Below are positions 24,590 to 32,800 of a stretch of DNA of 38,778 nt, piece after piece. A program made the position numbers and the translations under genes. Within the stretch, counting starts at the first letter, position 1; every line of letters begins with the position of its first letter. The notes beneath the pieces are model-generated. The model did no database searches, was not told where the DNA came from, and saw nothing but the letters and a program-made list of their open reading frames with translations. The DNA comes from Verrucomicrobiota bacterium (GTDB lineage Bacteria > Bacteroidota > Bacteroidia > Chitinophagales > UBA8649), in assembly GCA_017853115.1 (NCBI GenBank), contig JAFMKE010000005.1, positions 1-38,778 on the forward strand, read 5' to 3'.

Positions 24590-26254
24590 TTAGTCAAGCT
24601 TTTTCTTAAAGAAAACAAATCCATTTTCTTCATAGAGCCACTCAAGCTGTGGATAATCGTCCAAATACCTATCCTTCTTGTCAATTTTAGCAACAAAATA
24701 TACCGGATATTCAACATGTCCTTCCAAGAGATCTTCTTGATTCAAATGAGGCAAATCCTTCGACTTTTCCGCATAAAACAAGGGAGCATAGCTCTTAAAG
24801 CCAAGCGCTTCGATATAACAAAGCTCTTCTACCTTCCCCTGGTAAAAGCGCACTGCAGCGTCTTGGGTATACAAACCAATTCGCGGGATGAAAAGTATCA
24901 CGACCCATTGAATAATCCAGCAGGTAGAAATCAACAAAATAGACACCCCCCATCGCACTTGCTTCAAAGCAAAGAGAATTCCTGCAACAATCAACACACC
25001 AATATAAGCCAATCCATAAATAGACTCCTTGTATGACCAGTAAACGGTAGCTTGTAAATTAGCCACAGCAAAAGGATCCTTATCGCCAATCATGCGAATT
25101 AAGACGTCAATATTTTTACCAAGAACAGGCACAAGGGCAATAGCAACACCCCAAATAATCCCAATAATTAGAAATAATGCCGCATGGTACCAGCGCCATT
25201 TCCGCTTTCCAATAAGTAAATAGTATAAAAAGTAAGTGGCGAAAAAGGTAATGGGAAAATAGGCTAAAGATGAATAATGAATGATTTTAGTTTGAACCAA
25301 GCTAAACACCACGAGTACAACAATCAACAAGCTCCACATCCATCGTTGGAAATTATGCAATAATCCTGTCGAAAAATCATGGTTTTTAATACCGCCAAAC
25401 ATGAAAATTGACGCGGGGAAACACCCAAGCAACAAGACAAGAAAGTGATAAAATATCGGCCCACCATGCCCCGCATCCTGCGTAGTCAATAAATCTACAT
25501 GTCGCTGTATAAAACCTTCTAGGAATCCAGGTCCGTGTACATACCACTCCAAGGCATACCAGGTGGATATGGTAAGTGAACAAATGATACCGAAGTAAAT
25601 CATTTCCCACATGTTGTTTAATCGCCTGAATCGACTAAAAACAAACAGAACAAGGTAGCTTAAAGCAAACAACAAAAAGCCCACAGGCCCCTTAGTCAGA
25701 ACAGCTAAACCAATAAAGAAACCTGAGTAAAATACTGCTCGATTCCGGATTTTTCTTCGCTGCTTTTTCGAGCTAAACTCATCATTTTCTGTGAGTTTGG
25801 TTGCAAAATATATCCCAACAAAGATGAATAAATTAAAGAGCGGATCAATCAAAGCCGACTTAAAGTAAAATTGTGGTAAAAAACACGAGATATAAACCAA
25901 AGCCCAAAGTGCGCCAAAATGCTTATCCTTTAGACGCTTTCCAATAGCCAACAAAGTTAGCATGGTAATAATACCAATCAAGGCATTAGGTAAACGAGCC
26001 GCAAACTCATTAACACCAAAGAAATGCATACTTAAGGCCTGGACCCAAATAAAGAGGGGTGGTTTTTCAGTAAATGCCTCAAAGTCGATCTGCACTTGAA
26101 GATAGTTGCCCGTCAAGAGCATCTCTCGCGCTGACTCCGCAAAATTAATCTCATCCCAATCAAACAACGGTGCATTGCCCAGAAATGGGATAAACAATAC
26201 GGCTCCGATTAGAATGATAAGCAGCTTATACGGTATCTTATCTAGGATTTTCAC
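24590..26254 (-). CDS. Family 39 (ArnT/PMT-like) integral membrane glycosyltransferase
   Basis: A 554 aa polytopic GT-C fold enzyme. The first periplasmic loop has FDWDEINFAESAREMLLTGN, with the acidic catalytic residues, and FTEKPPLFIWVQALSMHFFG, followed by FAARLPNALIGI; this is the ArnT/YkcA-like signature. About eleven hydrophobic spans precede a soluble C-terminal part of roughly 100 residues. Such enzymes move a sugar from a polyprenyl-phosphate carrier to lipid A or another envelope acceptor. The start is a GTG at 26254 that overlaps the PAP2 stop in a GTGA. It is the third gene of the lptF-PAP2 operon. The donor and acceptor are not known. Confidence 0.82.
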   Translation of the reverse strand: MKILDKIPYKLLIILIGAVLFIPFLGNAPLFDWDEINFAESAREMLLTGNYLQVQIDFEAFTEKPPLFIWVQALSMHFFGVNEFAARLPNALIGIITMLTLLAIGKRLKDKHFGALWALVYISCFLPQFYFKSALIDPLFNLFIFVGIYFATKLTENDEFSSKKQRRKIRNRAVFYSGFFIGLAVLTKGPVGFLLFALSYLVLFVFSRFRRLNNMWEMIYFGIICSLTISTWYALEWYVHGPGFLEGFIQRHVDLLTTQDAGHGGPIFYHFLVLLLGCFPASIFMFGGIKNHDFSTGLLHNFQRWMWSLLIVVLVVFSLVQTKIIHYSSLAYFPITFFATYFLYYLLIGKRKWRWYHAALFLIIGIIWGVAIALVPVLGKNIDVLIRMIGDKDPFAVANLQATVYWSYKESIYGLAYIGVLIVAGILFALKQVRWGVSILLISTCWIIQWVVILFIPRIGLYTQDAAVRFYQGKVEELCYIEALGFKSYAPLFYAEKSKDLPHLNQEDLLEGHVEYPVYFVAKIDKKDRYLDDYPQLEWLYEENGFVFFKKKLD

Positions 26255-26901
26255 TGCCTGAAATTACGAATTGTTTTGTTTTTCCATGAAACATAGCCAA
26301 TGCGCTGATATCGATTCAATAGCAACCAGATAAACGCAGCGCTGACTGTCCCGATAATAGCACCCAGATATACATCATAAAAGTAGTGCATAAACAAGAC
26401 CATTCGACTCAAACCAGCGAGAAGAGCGATGGCAAAACAAACAAACTGCATCAATCTGCTCCTTGAAGTTATTGCCAAGGATGCAAAAAAGGCAAAAGCT
26501 GCGGTAGTATGACCGGATGGCGTGCTTAAATTGTACCACAATTGAATTTCACCCGCACACGCGATAAAAACATCTTCGAAGAAATACGCAGGACGATGAT
26601 TGGCGATAAGCCCTTTTAAAGCAAGCGTAACAAGAGAGGCAATCAACCAGGAGGCAAAAACGAAAAAGCCCTTACCAAATCGGAACATAAAAAAAATAAA
26701 AGCGATCGGTAGTAAAACCTGTGGTTCTCCTAAAAGGGTAAGCCAAGAAAACATTTCGTAGCGACTTTCATCAAAATTTTCGCAAAACCAAAGCACCCAA
26801 AGTCCATCGGTATAATTCAATAACAAATGAAGACCACCAACTACTGTAAAAATCAGAAAAGGGATATAAAACCCTGCTGCTCGCCTACTTACTTCAATCA
26901 C
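26251..26901 (-). CDS. PAP2-family membrane phosphatase
   Basis: A 216 aa membrane phosphatase of the PAP2 superfamily with six hydrophobic spans. All three signature blocks are present: KGLIANHRPAYFF (KxxxxxxRP), NLSTPSGHTTAAFAFFA (PSGH) and SRMVLFMHYFYDVYLG (SRxxxxxHxxxD). Family members dephosphorylate undecaprenyl diphosphate, phosphatidylglycerol phosphate or lipid A. With an LPS exporter subunit upstream and an ArnT-like transferase downstream, lipid A dephosphorylation or carrier-lipid recycling is plausible, but that is an inference. The start is a GTG at 26901 within the last codons of lptF (8-base overlap). Confidence 0.88.
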   Translation of the reverse strand: MIEVSRRAAGFYIPFLIFTVVGGLHLLLNYTDGLWVLWFCENFDESRYEMFSWLTLLGEPQVLLPIAFIFFMFRFGKGFFVFASWLIASLVTLALKGLIANHRPAYFFEDVFIACAGEIQLWYNLSTPSGHTTAAFAFFASLAITSRSRLMQFVCFAIALLAGLSRMVLFMHYFYDVYLGAIIGTVSAAFIWLLLNRYQRIGYVSWKNKTIRNFRQ

Positions 26902-28324
26902 GGGAGAATTTATTTTTTAGCGCAAATAGATTTCTGTAAAAGGCTCCCGTAAATATCGGGGAATCATTCTTCGCTTTCCAGGTTAAGAATATCCCAATAG
27001 GCATCAACAAAAAGGTCGACAACCACATACCTTGCCACGGACTCAAGACCATTTGTTCAGCTGTTTTTTCACCCATAATAGAAGTAACAATGTAAATCAC
27101 AAAGAAAATAACCGCCAATAACATAGGCCAGCCAAAACCTCCTCTTTTTATTATTGCTCCAAGAGGAGCTCCGATAAAAAACAATACCAAGCAAGCAACA
27201 GAGAGGGTAAACTTCTGGTGCATATACAAGCGGTATTGAATTAAGTCTTTAAACTTATAACCGAGCATTTCATCCTTGCTCACGATAATATTTTTCATAT
27301 TTCGTGCCTTAATTAATGCTGAATTTAAGACATCGAGTTTCTTATGATATAACAATGAATCGTAGGCTCCATAAAAGTTGCTAGCCAGCCGCTCTTGCTG
27401 AAAAAGTGCGGAGGTATCTCTCTCTGGATTCATGAATACGTAATACCTGCTAATATTCGTCATCATTAAATCACGCTCATTTTCCATTTGAATCAAAACC
27501 GAATCTGCACCATTTTTCAATTGTTTAAGATTGAGCATCCGGTGCAACTTGGTAAAAGCGGTTTGATCTTGCCTTTCTAATTTAAATGCCGACAAGTCAA
27601 ACTGTTTCTCCCAGTGCCTAAATGAGGTAATCATAAGCTTCTGAGGCGTATTGATTTCAATAGGCATGGTTTCTTCCTTGTACTGATGACCATTGTGTAA
27701 GGCTATAGTCATTACCGCTCCATCATTCAAATAGCCAAATTCAGCACTATCCGCTATGACCAGGTGATTATTTCCTCTATTCTCCGAATGATCGTAAATC
27801 ATAATATCATAGACTGTTCGATCATCCTCACTCTTACCGTTTACTCGAATGCTGTAATCTTGGATGTCGTTATTGAAAATCTTTTCCTCAAAAGCTAAGG
27901 CTGGCTTTTGTTTTCGAATATCACTGAGCAAAGTCGAAAACTCTAAGTTGGCAACGGGTAAAACGTTGTTTGAAAAAAAGAAAGCTGAAACGCTCAAGAA
28001 AATCGTTAGAATAATCAAAGGACGCATAAAGCGAAAAAGAGAAATGCCTGAGGCTTTAACCGCAGTTAACTCAAACTGCTCTCCAAAACTACCAAAAGTC
28101 ATAATGGAAGCAACAAGAACAGCCAATGGAAAGGCCATTGGAACTTGCACGGCTGAGGCATAAAACATTAATTCAGCCAACACACTTCCTTCGATACCCT
28201 TCCCGATTAAATCATCGACATACTTCCAAAGAAACATCATGTCGAGGACAAACAAAGCGATACAAAAAGTAAGTAAAAGCGGGCCTAAATAACTTAAAAC
28301 AAGAAGTTTATCAAGCTTTTTCAC
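26894..28324 (-). CDS. LptF/LptG-family permease, LptF-like (YjgP/YjgQ family)
   Basis: Second LPS-export permease in the window, 476 aa. N-terminal spans begin KKLDKLLVLSYLGPLLLTF and include FGSFGEQFELTAVKASGISL, the conserved coupling-helix region that contacts LptB. A long periplasmic domain (about 130-360) has a helical insertion rich in Glu, Arg and Met. Three C-terminal spans start after YRLYMHQKFTLSVACLVLFF and contain GAPLGAIIKRGGFGWPML. The extra length against LptG points to LptF. The start is GTG at 28324. It is the first gene of an operon with PAP2 and GT39, all with overlapping ends. Confidence 0.85.
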   Translation of the reverse strand: MKKLDKLLVLSYLGPLLLTFCIALFVLDMMFLWKYVDDLIGKGIEGSVLAELMFYASAVQVPMAFPLAVLVASIMTFGSFGEQFELTAVKASGISLFRFMRPLIILTIFLSVSAFFFSNNVLPVANLEFSTLLSDIRKQKPALAFEEKIFNNDIQDYSIRVNGKSEDDRTVYDIMIYDHSENRGNNHLVIADSAEFGYLNDGAVMTIALHNGHQYKEETMPIEINTPQKLMITSFRHWEKQFDLSAFKLERQDQTAFTKLHRMLNLKQLKNGADSVLIQMENERDLMMTNISRYYVFMNPERDTSALFQQERLASNFYGAYDSLLYHKKLDVLNSALIKARNMKNIIVSKDEMLGYKFKDLIQYRLYMHQKFTLSVACLVLFFIGAPLGAIIKRGGFGWPMLLAVIFFVIYIVTSIMGEKTAEQMVLSPWQGMWLSTFLLMPIGIFLTWKAKNDSPIFTGAFYRNLFALKNKFSRD

Positions 28325-28362
28325 TGAGTAAAGTTACAACTAAATCTTGTGGGTACTGTGAT

Positions 28363-28743
28363 CTAGGCACCAATGCGCTTACTGAGGGTTTCAATCTGAC
28401 TTTCCCACAATAACTTCTGATCTTCTACATCATCTGCATCAGCAAAATCGGTAATGGTTAGCACTGTATCGTTACTGATTTCAGACTTGTAAATCGCGAA
28501 CTCAAAAAATTCATCGGGATATTCACTGTCCTCCCAGCTATACTTCACGTATCTATCCTCATCAGCGTCTTCCAAAACAGCGTTTTCTTCAAATCCATCC
28601 CACCCAAACGTATACACATCGCCATTCACATCGCAAGTATCGCAAAACCACTGCGCTAAGGACGAGGCGGAAGTCAAAAAATTATATAAAATGGCCGGGG
28701 ATGACCGCACCATAAATTCACATGTATATTTCGTTCTTGCCAT
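28363..28743 (-). CDS. START-like (SRPBCC) domain protein
   Basis: A 126 aa protein of the START-like/SRPBCC fold, found widely in Bacteroidota. It begins MARTKYTCEFMVRSSPAILY, followed by FLTSASSLAQWFCDTCDVNG, a pattern like AHSA1 proteins, and ends in a helix LLWESQIETLSKRIGA. It is strongly acidic in the middle (DADEDRYVKYSWEDSEYPDE). The frame is open to 28818, but the ATG at 28743 gives the usual family N-terminus. It diverges from rpoD across a 183-base gap and precedes lptF by 38 bases. The ligand and function are unknown. Confidence 0.8.
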   Translation of the reverse strand: MARTKYTCEFMVRSSPAILYNFLTSASSLAQWFCDTCDVNGDVYTFGWDGFEENAVLEDADEDRYVKYSWEDSEYPDEFFEFAIYKSEISNDTVLTITDFADADDVEDQKLLWESQIETLSKRIGA

Positions 28744-28804
28744 TTTTATCTTATCATTAGCGCTTGCAATTGTAAATAAATTGTGTCGAAAAAACAAATT
28801 AAAA

Positions 28805-28816
28805 GCACAATTGTGC
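28805..28816. promoter_or_regulatory. Perfect 12-base palindrome in the rpoD / START-like divergent region
   Basis: GCACAATTGTGC is a perfect inverted repeat about 43 bases upstream of the rpoD -33 box. A related half-matching site, TTGCAATTGTAA, lies at 28764-28775, and the two CAATTG cores are 41 bases apart, close to four helical turns. This could be a pair of operator sites for a dimeric regulator. No regulator is identified. Confidence 0.4.
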
Positions 28817-28858
28817 AAAACTTCAGCGTTTCAAGCAATAAAAATCACTTGTCTAGAG

Positions 28859-28889
28859 TTGAATTTCAGTACGTTTTATCGTATCTTTG
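28859..28889 (+). promoter_or_regulatory. Promoter of rpoD
   Basis: TTG (28859-28861), a 20-base spacer, then TATCTTTG (28882-28889), fits the Bacteroidota -33/-7 pair well. The expected transcript start is near 28895-28897, giving a leader of about 30 bases before the ATG at 28927. Confidence 0.7.
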
Positions 28890-28926
28890 ACGACTAATTT
28901 AGAAAATCGCTTAAACTTACTCGGAA

Positions 28927-29796
28927 ATGCGTCAGTTAAAAATCACTAAATCCATAACCAATCGTGAATCGCAGTCTTTGGAAAAATATCTCCAAGAAAT
29001 TGGCAAAGTGGATTTACTTACGCCAGACGATGAGGTAGATTTAGCGCAACGTATTCGTGAAGGTGATCAGATTGCGTTAGAGAAATTGACCAAGGCGAAT
29101 TTACGTTTCGTAGTTTCAGTAGCCAAGCAATATCAAAATCAAGGGCTATCATTGAGTGACCTTATCAACGAAGGAAACTTAGGCTTAATAAAAGCTGCCC
29201 AGCGTTTTGATGAAACGCGTGGTTTCAAATTCATTTCCTACGCCGTATGGTGGATTCGTCAATCCATTTTGCAGGCTTTAGCGGAGCAAAGTCGAATCGT
29301 GCGTCTACCTTTGAATAAAGTAGGCTCATTAAATAAAATCAATAAAGCATTCTCTGAACTTGAACAAACGTTCGAAAGAGAACCAACAGCTGAAGAGTTA
29401 GCCGAAGTACTTGAATTACAAACGTCTGAAGTAGAAACAACTTTGGGTGTGGCTGCTCGTCACGTATCAATGGATGCGCCTTTCGTGGATGGAGAAGATA
29501 ATTCACTGCTTGATGTATTGGAAAATACAAATACAGAAAAAACTGACGGTGAATTAGAATACAAAGATTCTTTACGAAATGAAATTGAACGTTCATTGAG
29601 CACTTTATCCGAGCGCCAGAAAGATGTAATTAAATTATACTTTGGCATTGGTGTTGAGCACCCAATGAGTCTGGAGGATATCGGCATTAAATTTGACCTT
29701 ACCCGAGAGCGTGTGCGCCAAATTAAAGACAAAGCAATTAACAAATTAAGAACTACATCAAGAAGCAAATTATTGAAGGCCTATTTAGGAAACTAA
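28927..29796 (+). CDS. rpoD: Primary RNA polymerase sigma factor (sigma-70/RpoD)
   Basis: The short form of the housekeeping sigma factor used by Bacteroidota (289 aa, no long region 1.1). It opens [26 protein letters not shown]. Region 2 contains [20 protein letters not shown], then [20 protein letters not shown] and [20 protein letters not shown] (-7 recognition). Region 3 follows, and region 4 ends [20 protein letters not shown] (the -33 helix-turn-helix). It has its own promoter and is closed by a terminator at 29833-29870, so it is likely transcribed alone. The promoters listed in this window carry the element that this factor is expected to read. Confidence 0.95.
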   Translation: MRQLKITKSITNRESQSLEKYLQEIGKVDLLTPDDEVDLAQRIREGDQIALEKLTKANLRFVVSVAKQYQNQGLSLSDLINEGNLGLIKAAQRFDETRGFKFISYAVWWIRQSILQALAEQSRIVRLPLNKVGSLNKINKAFSELEQTFEREPTAEELAEVLELQTSEVETTLGVAARHVSMDAPFVDGEDNSLLDVLENTNTEKTDGELEYKDSLRNEIERSLSTLSERQKDVIKLYFGIGVEHPMSLEDIGIKFDLTRERVRQIKDKAINKLRTTSRSKLLKAYLGN

Positions 29797-29832
29797 TTAT
29801 GCTTTTTTACACATAATGTATAATTTTACAGA

Positions 29833-29870
29833 GTCGGATTATTCTAATTGAATTCTCCGGCTTTTCTTTT
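29833..29870 (+). terminator. Rho-independent terminator after rpoD
   Basis: GTCGGA (29833-29838) pairs with TCCGGC (29856-29861, one G-T wobble). After a 2x2 internal loop, ATTC (29841-29844) pairs with GAAT (29850-29853) around a 5-base loop. TTTTCTTTT follows at 29862-29870. It begins 37 bases after the rpoD stop and ends 22 bases before the GAPDH ATG. Confidence 0.8.
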
Positions 29871-29892
29871 ATAATAACCGCAAAAAACCACC

Positions 29893-31347
29893 ATGAATAC
29901 TAGTTTTAATTCTGAATTAAAAAATTGGGTAAATAAAGAAAAACTAGCCTTAGACTTAGTTACTTATGCAAGTAATATCTATTTCGAAAAAAATGTAGAA
30001 CTCGTTCTTTTTAGACGGAATATCGCTGACAAGCGAGTAACTGACGTAATCAACGACCATGCTTACGCCAAGAAATTCGCCAAAATCAACGTTTCGCTTG
30101 AAAATTCGGTTGAATTCGCTAAAGCGCTCAGTCAAATGGATTTGGCTCCAGCTAAAATCGATTTAGGTCGCTTGGAGAATGAATGGCAGAAAGAAAGTTC
30201 GAACTACCCTGATGTACAAGCGTTTTTAAACGACAAGTTGGCCTTCATGATCGGTCAAGATAAAATCAGCATCAAACCAAAAGATGTGGTCTTATATGGT
30301 TTTGGACGTATCGGTCGATTAGCCGCACGAATACTGAGTGAGCAAATTGGCGTTGGTGGTCAGTTGAGATTAAAAGCCATCGTGGTGCGTAAAAAAGGGG
30401 ATGATGATATTATCAAACGAGCAAGTTTACTGCGAAAAGATTCTGTCCATGGCAAAATAGCAGGTACTGTGGAAATTGACCATGAAAACGAGCGCTTGTT
30501 GGTTAATGGCAATGCTATTCAAATGATTTACGCCAACCACCCTAGCGAGATTGACTATACCAAATATGATATTGAAGATGCATTAGTAATCGACAATATG
30601 GGTATATGGAAAGATAGAGAGGCCTTATCCCAGCATTTTGAAGCCAAAGGAGCGAGTCAAGTGCTATTGACAGCACCAGCGGGTGATGATATCGAAAATG
30701 TGGTATATGGAATCAACCATAAGGGCGTAGATATCGATAATGAGACGATATTCTCTGCGGCATCATGCACAACGAATTGTATCGCCCCAGTGATCAAACT
30801 TGTAGAAGACAAATATGGCATTGAAGATGGACACATTGAAACGATCCACGCCTATACCAACGACCAAAATTTGATTGATAACATTCATAAAAAGCCGCGT
30901 AGAGGCAGAAGTGCCGCGTTGAACATGGTACTAACCTCAACAGGTGCAGCAAAGGCAGCTATCAAAATTTTCCCTTTCTTAAAAGGTAAGCTGACTGCCA
31001 GTGCAGTGCGAGTACCTACGCCCAATGCCTCAATAGCTATCCTTGCCTTAAACCTCAAAAACAAAGTAGAAGGCGGTGTAGAGGAAATGAATGAATTGTT
31101 CCGTCAGGCTTCATTAACAGGCAACCTGGTTGAACAAGTAGGCTATGCTGCTTCAGCTGAACATGTTTCAACGGATGTTGTTGGTAATACTAACGCTACC
31201 GAAATCGATAGCTTGAATACTATCGTTTCTGAAAATGGTAAACGTACCGTTGTATATGCATGGTATGATAATGAGTTTGGGTATACTAATCAGGTTATTC
31301 GATATGCCAAACACATAGCTAAGGTGCGAAGATTAACTTATTTTTAG
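29893..31347 (+). CDS. Glyceraldehyde-3-phosphate dehydrogenase, long form
   Basis: Interconverts glyceraldehyde 3-phosphate and 1,3-bisphosphoglycerate. The 484 aa protein is about 150 residues longer than ordinary GAPDH because of an N-terminal helical extension (1-130). The Rossmann motif is VVLYGFGRIGRLAARIL (132-148), the catalytic cysteine is Cys292 in SAASCTTNCIAPVIK, and TIHAYTNDQ, TGAAKAAIKIFPFLKGKL and WYDNEFGYTNQVIRY complete the active site. Where NAD-specific enzymes have an Asp after the second beta strand, this one reads AIVVRKKGDDD, with Arg and Lys, which may favour NADP(H). Such long forms are common in Bacteroidota and may serve gluconeogenesis, which I infer rather than see. 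No other GAPDH is in the window. Confidence 0.92.
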   Translation: MNTSFNSELKNWVNKEKLALDLVTYASNIYFEKNVELVLFRRNIADKRVTDVINDHAYAKKFAKINVSLENSVEFAKALSQMDLAPAKIDLGRLENEWQKESSNYPDVQAFLNDKLAFMIGQDKISIKPKDVVLYGFGRIGRLAARILSEQIGVGGQLRLKAIVVRKKGDDDIIKRASLLRKDSVHGKIAGTVEIDHENERLLVNGNAIQMIYANHPSEIDYTKYDIEDALVIDNMGIWKDREALSQHFEAKGASQVLLTAPAGDDIENVVYGINHKGVDIDNETIFSAASCTTNCIAPVIKLVEDKYGIEDGHIETIHAYTNDQNLIDNIHKKPRRGRSAALNMVLTSTGAAKAAIKIFPFLKGKLTASAVRVPTPNASIAILALNLKNKVEGGVEEMNELFRQASLTGNLVEQVGYAASAEHVSTDVVGNTNATEIDSLNTIVSENGKRTVVYAWYDNEFGYTNQVIRYAKHIAKVRRLTYF

Positions 31348-31362
31348 TCTGATAGCGGGTGA

Positions 31363-31404
31363 CAGATGTCAGATGTCAGATATCAGATATCAGATAATAG
31401 ATGT
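31363..31404. repeat. Heptamer tandem repeat upstream of ffh
   Basis: Six consecutive 7-base units with consensus CAGATRT (two CAGATGT, two CAGATAT, then CAGATAA and TAGATGT). They sit in the 104-base gap between the GAPDH gene and ffh. The rest of the gap holds a second, looser heptamer motif (GATAATT at 31423-31429 and 31436-31442) and ends at the ffh ATG. The array is probably a noncoding minisatellite that may recur at other loci in the genome. Confidence 0.8.
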
Positions 31405-31451
31405 TGGAGGTCTTAAAGGAGTGATAATTGCGAATTGATAATTAATAAATT

Positions 31452-32783
31452 ATGTTTCAGAGTTTACAAGAGAAATTAGAAGGTGCGTTCAAAAGTTTAA
31501 AAGGTCAAGGGACCTTAACCGAACTGAATGTTGCCTCAACGATTAAAGATATTAGACGAGCTTTGGTTGATGCCGATGTGAACTACAAAATAGCCAAGGA
31601 TTTTACCGATAAGGTAAAAGATGAGGCTATGGGTCAAAATGTCCTTACGGCAGTTTCTCCAGGTCAGTTAATGACCAAAATAGTAAAAGATCAACTTACC
31701 GAGTTGATGGGCGGAACAGCCGCAGAATTCAAACTCGAAGGTAAACCTGCCGTAGTGCTTATTGCCGGACTACAAGGTAGCGGTAAAACCACATTCACGC
31801 ATAAGTTGGCTTTTCATGTAAAAGATAAACTGAAGAAGAAACCACTGATGGTAGCGGGCGATGTATACCGTCCTGCAGCGATAGATCAGTTAAAGACATT
31901 AGGAAGCAGCATCGATATCCCTGTTTATGCTGATGAGGAAAATAAAAACCCGGTAGAAATTGCTCAAAAAGCCATACAATATGCCAAAGACAACAACTAC
32001 GATGTGGTCATAGTAGATACGGCTGGACGACTAGCTGTGGATGAGCAAATGATGAATGAAATTGCGGCAGTTAAAGCGGCTGTAAAACCAGACGAAACTT
32101 TATTTGTAGTCGACTCCATGACCGGTCAAGATGCGGTAAACACTGCCGAGGCATTCAACCAACGAATTGATTTTGATGGCGTTGTTCTTACCAAACTCGA
32201 CGGAGATACACGAGGCGGCGCAGCTTTAACTATCAAATACACTGTAAATAAACCGATTAAGTTTGTTTCAACCGGAGAAAAAGTGGATACCCTGGATGTT
32301 TTTCATCCTGACCGTATGGCGCAGCGTATCCTTGGTATGGGCGACATCATTTCCTTTGTGGAACGCGCACAACAGCAGTTTGACGAGAAACAAGCAAAAG
32401 AACTCGAGAGGAAAATTGCCAAAAACGAATTTGATTTCAATGACTTTGTACAGCAACTGAATCAGATCAAGAAGATGGGCAATATGAAAGACCTCTTAGG
32501 TATGATTCCAGGTATGGGTAAAGCACTTAAAGATGTTGATATTAGTGATGATGCCTTTAGCAAAGTTGAAGCAATCATTCACAGTATGACCCCTGCTGAG
32601 CGAAAAGACCCCTCTTTAATGAATGGAAGCCGAAGAAAGCGTATTGCGGATGGAAGCGGAAATTCAGTGCAAGAAGTAAATCAATTCCTGAAGCAATTCG
32701 AAGACATGCGGAAAATGATGAAGAAGATGCAAAATATGGGTGCTGCCAGCCAGATGATGAAAGGCTTGGGCTTGGGAAGATAA
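31452..32783 (+). CDS. ffh: Signal recognition particle protein Ffh
   Basis: GTPase that, with 4.5S RNA and FtsY, targets nascent membrane proteins. The 443 aa protein has the N domain (1-85, beginning MFQSLQEKLEGAFKSLKGQG), the G domain with LIAGLQGSGKTTFTHKLA (G1), VDTAGRL (G3) and LTKLDGDTRGGAAL (G4 region), and a methionine-rich M domain (about 315-443) that includes MKDLLGMIPGMGKAL, RKRIADGSG and RKMMKKMQNMG. It lies 104 bases after the GAPDH gene, behind the heptamer repeat, and 17 bases before the FAD oxidoreductase, with which it is probably co-transcribed. Confidence 0.97.
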   Translation: MFQSLQEKLEGAFKSLKGQGTLTELNVASTIKDIRRALVDADVNYKIAKDFTDKVKDEAMGQNVLTAVSPGQLMTKIVKDQLTELMGGTAAEFKLEGKPAVVLIAGLQGSGKTTFTHKLAFHVKDKLKKKPLMVAGDVYRPAAIDQLKTLGSSIDIPVYADEENKNPVEIAQKAIQYAKDNNYDVVIVDTAGRLAVDEQMMNEIAAVKAAVKPDETLFVVDSMTGQDAVNTAEAFNQRIDFDGVVLTKLDGDTRGGAALTIKYTVNKPIKFVSTGEKVDTLDVFHPDRMAQRILGMGDIISFVERAQQQFDEKQAKELERKIAKNEFDFNDFVQQLNQIKKMGNMKDLLGMIPGMGKALKDVDISDDAFSKVEAIIHSMTPAERKDPSLMNGSRRKRIADGSGNSVQEVNQFLKQFEDMRKMMKKMQNMGAASQMMKGLGLGR

Positions 32784-32800
32784 TTCGCAAATTACATGGC

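Noticed and set aside
24648-24656. A second perfect DnaA-box sequence
   Set aside because: It lies inside the coding part of the family 39 glycosyltransferase and is explained by its codons (DYPQ); coding context makes a role unlikely.
31363-31404. CRISPR-like array
   Set aside because: The 7-base units are contiguous, with no spacers, and no cas genes are present; it is a minisatellite.
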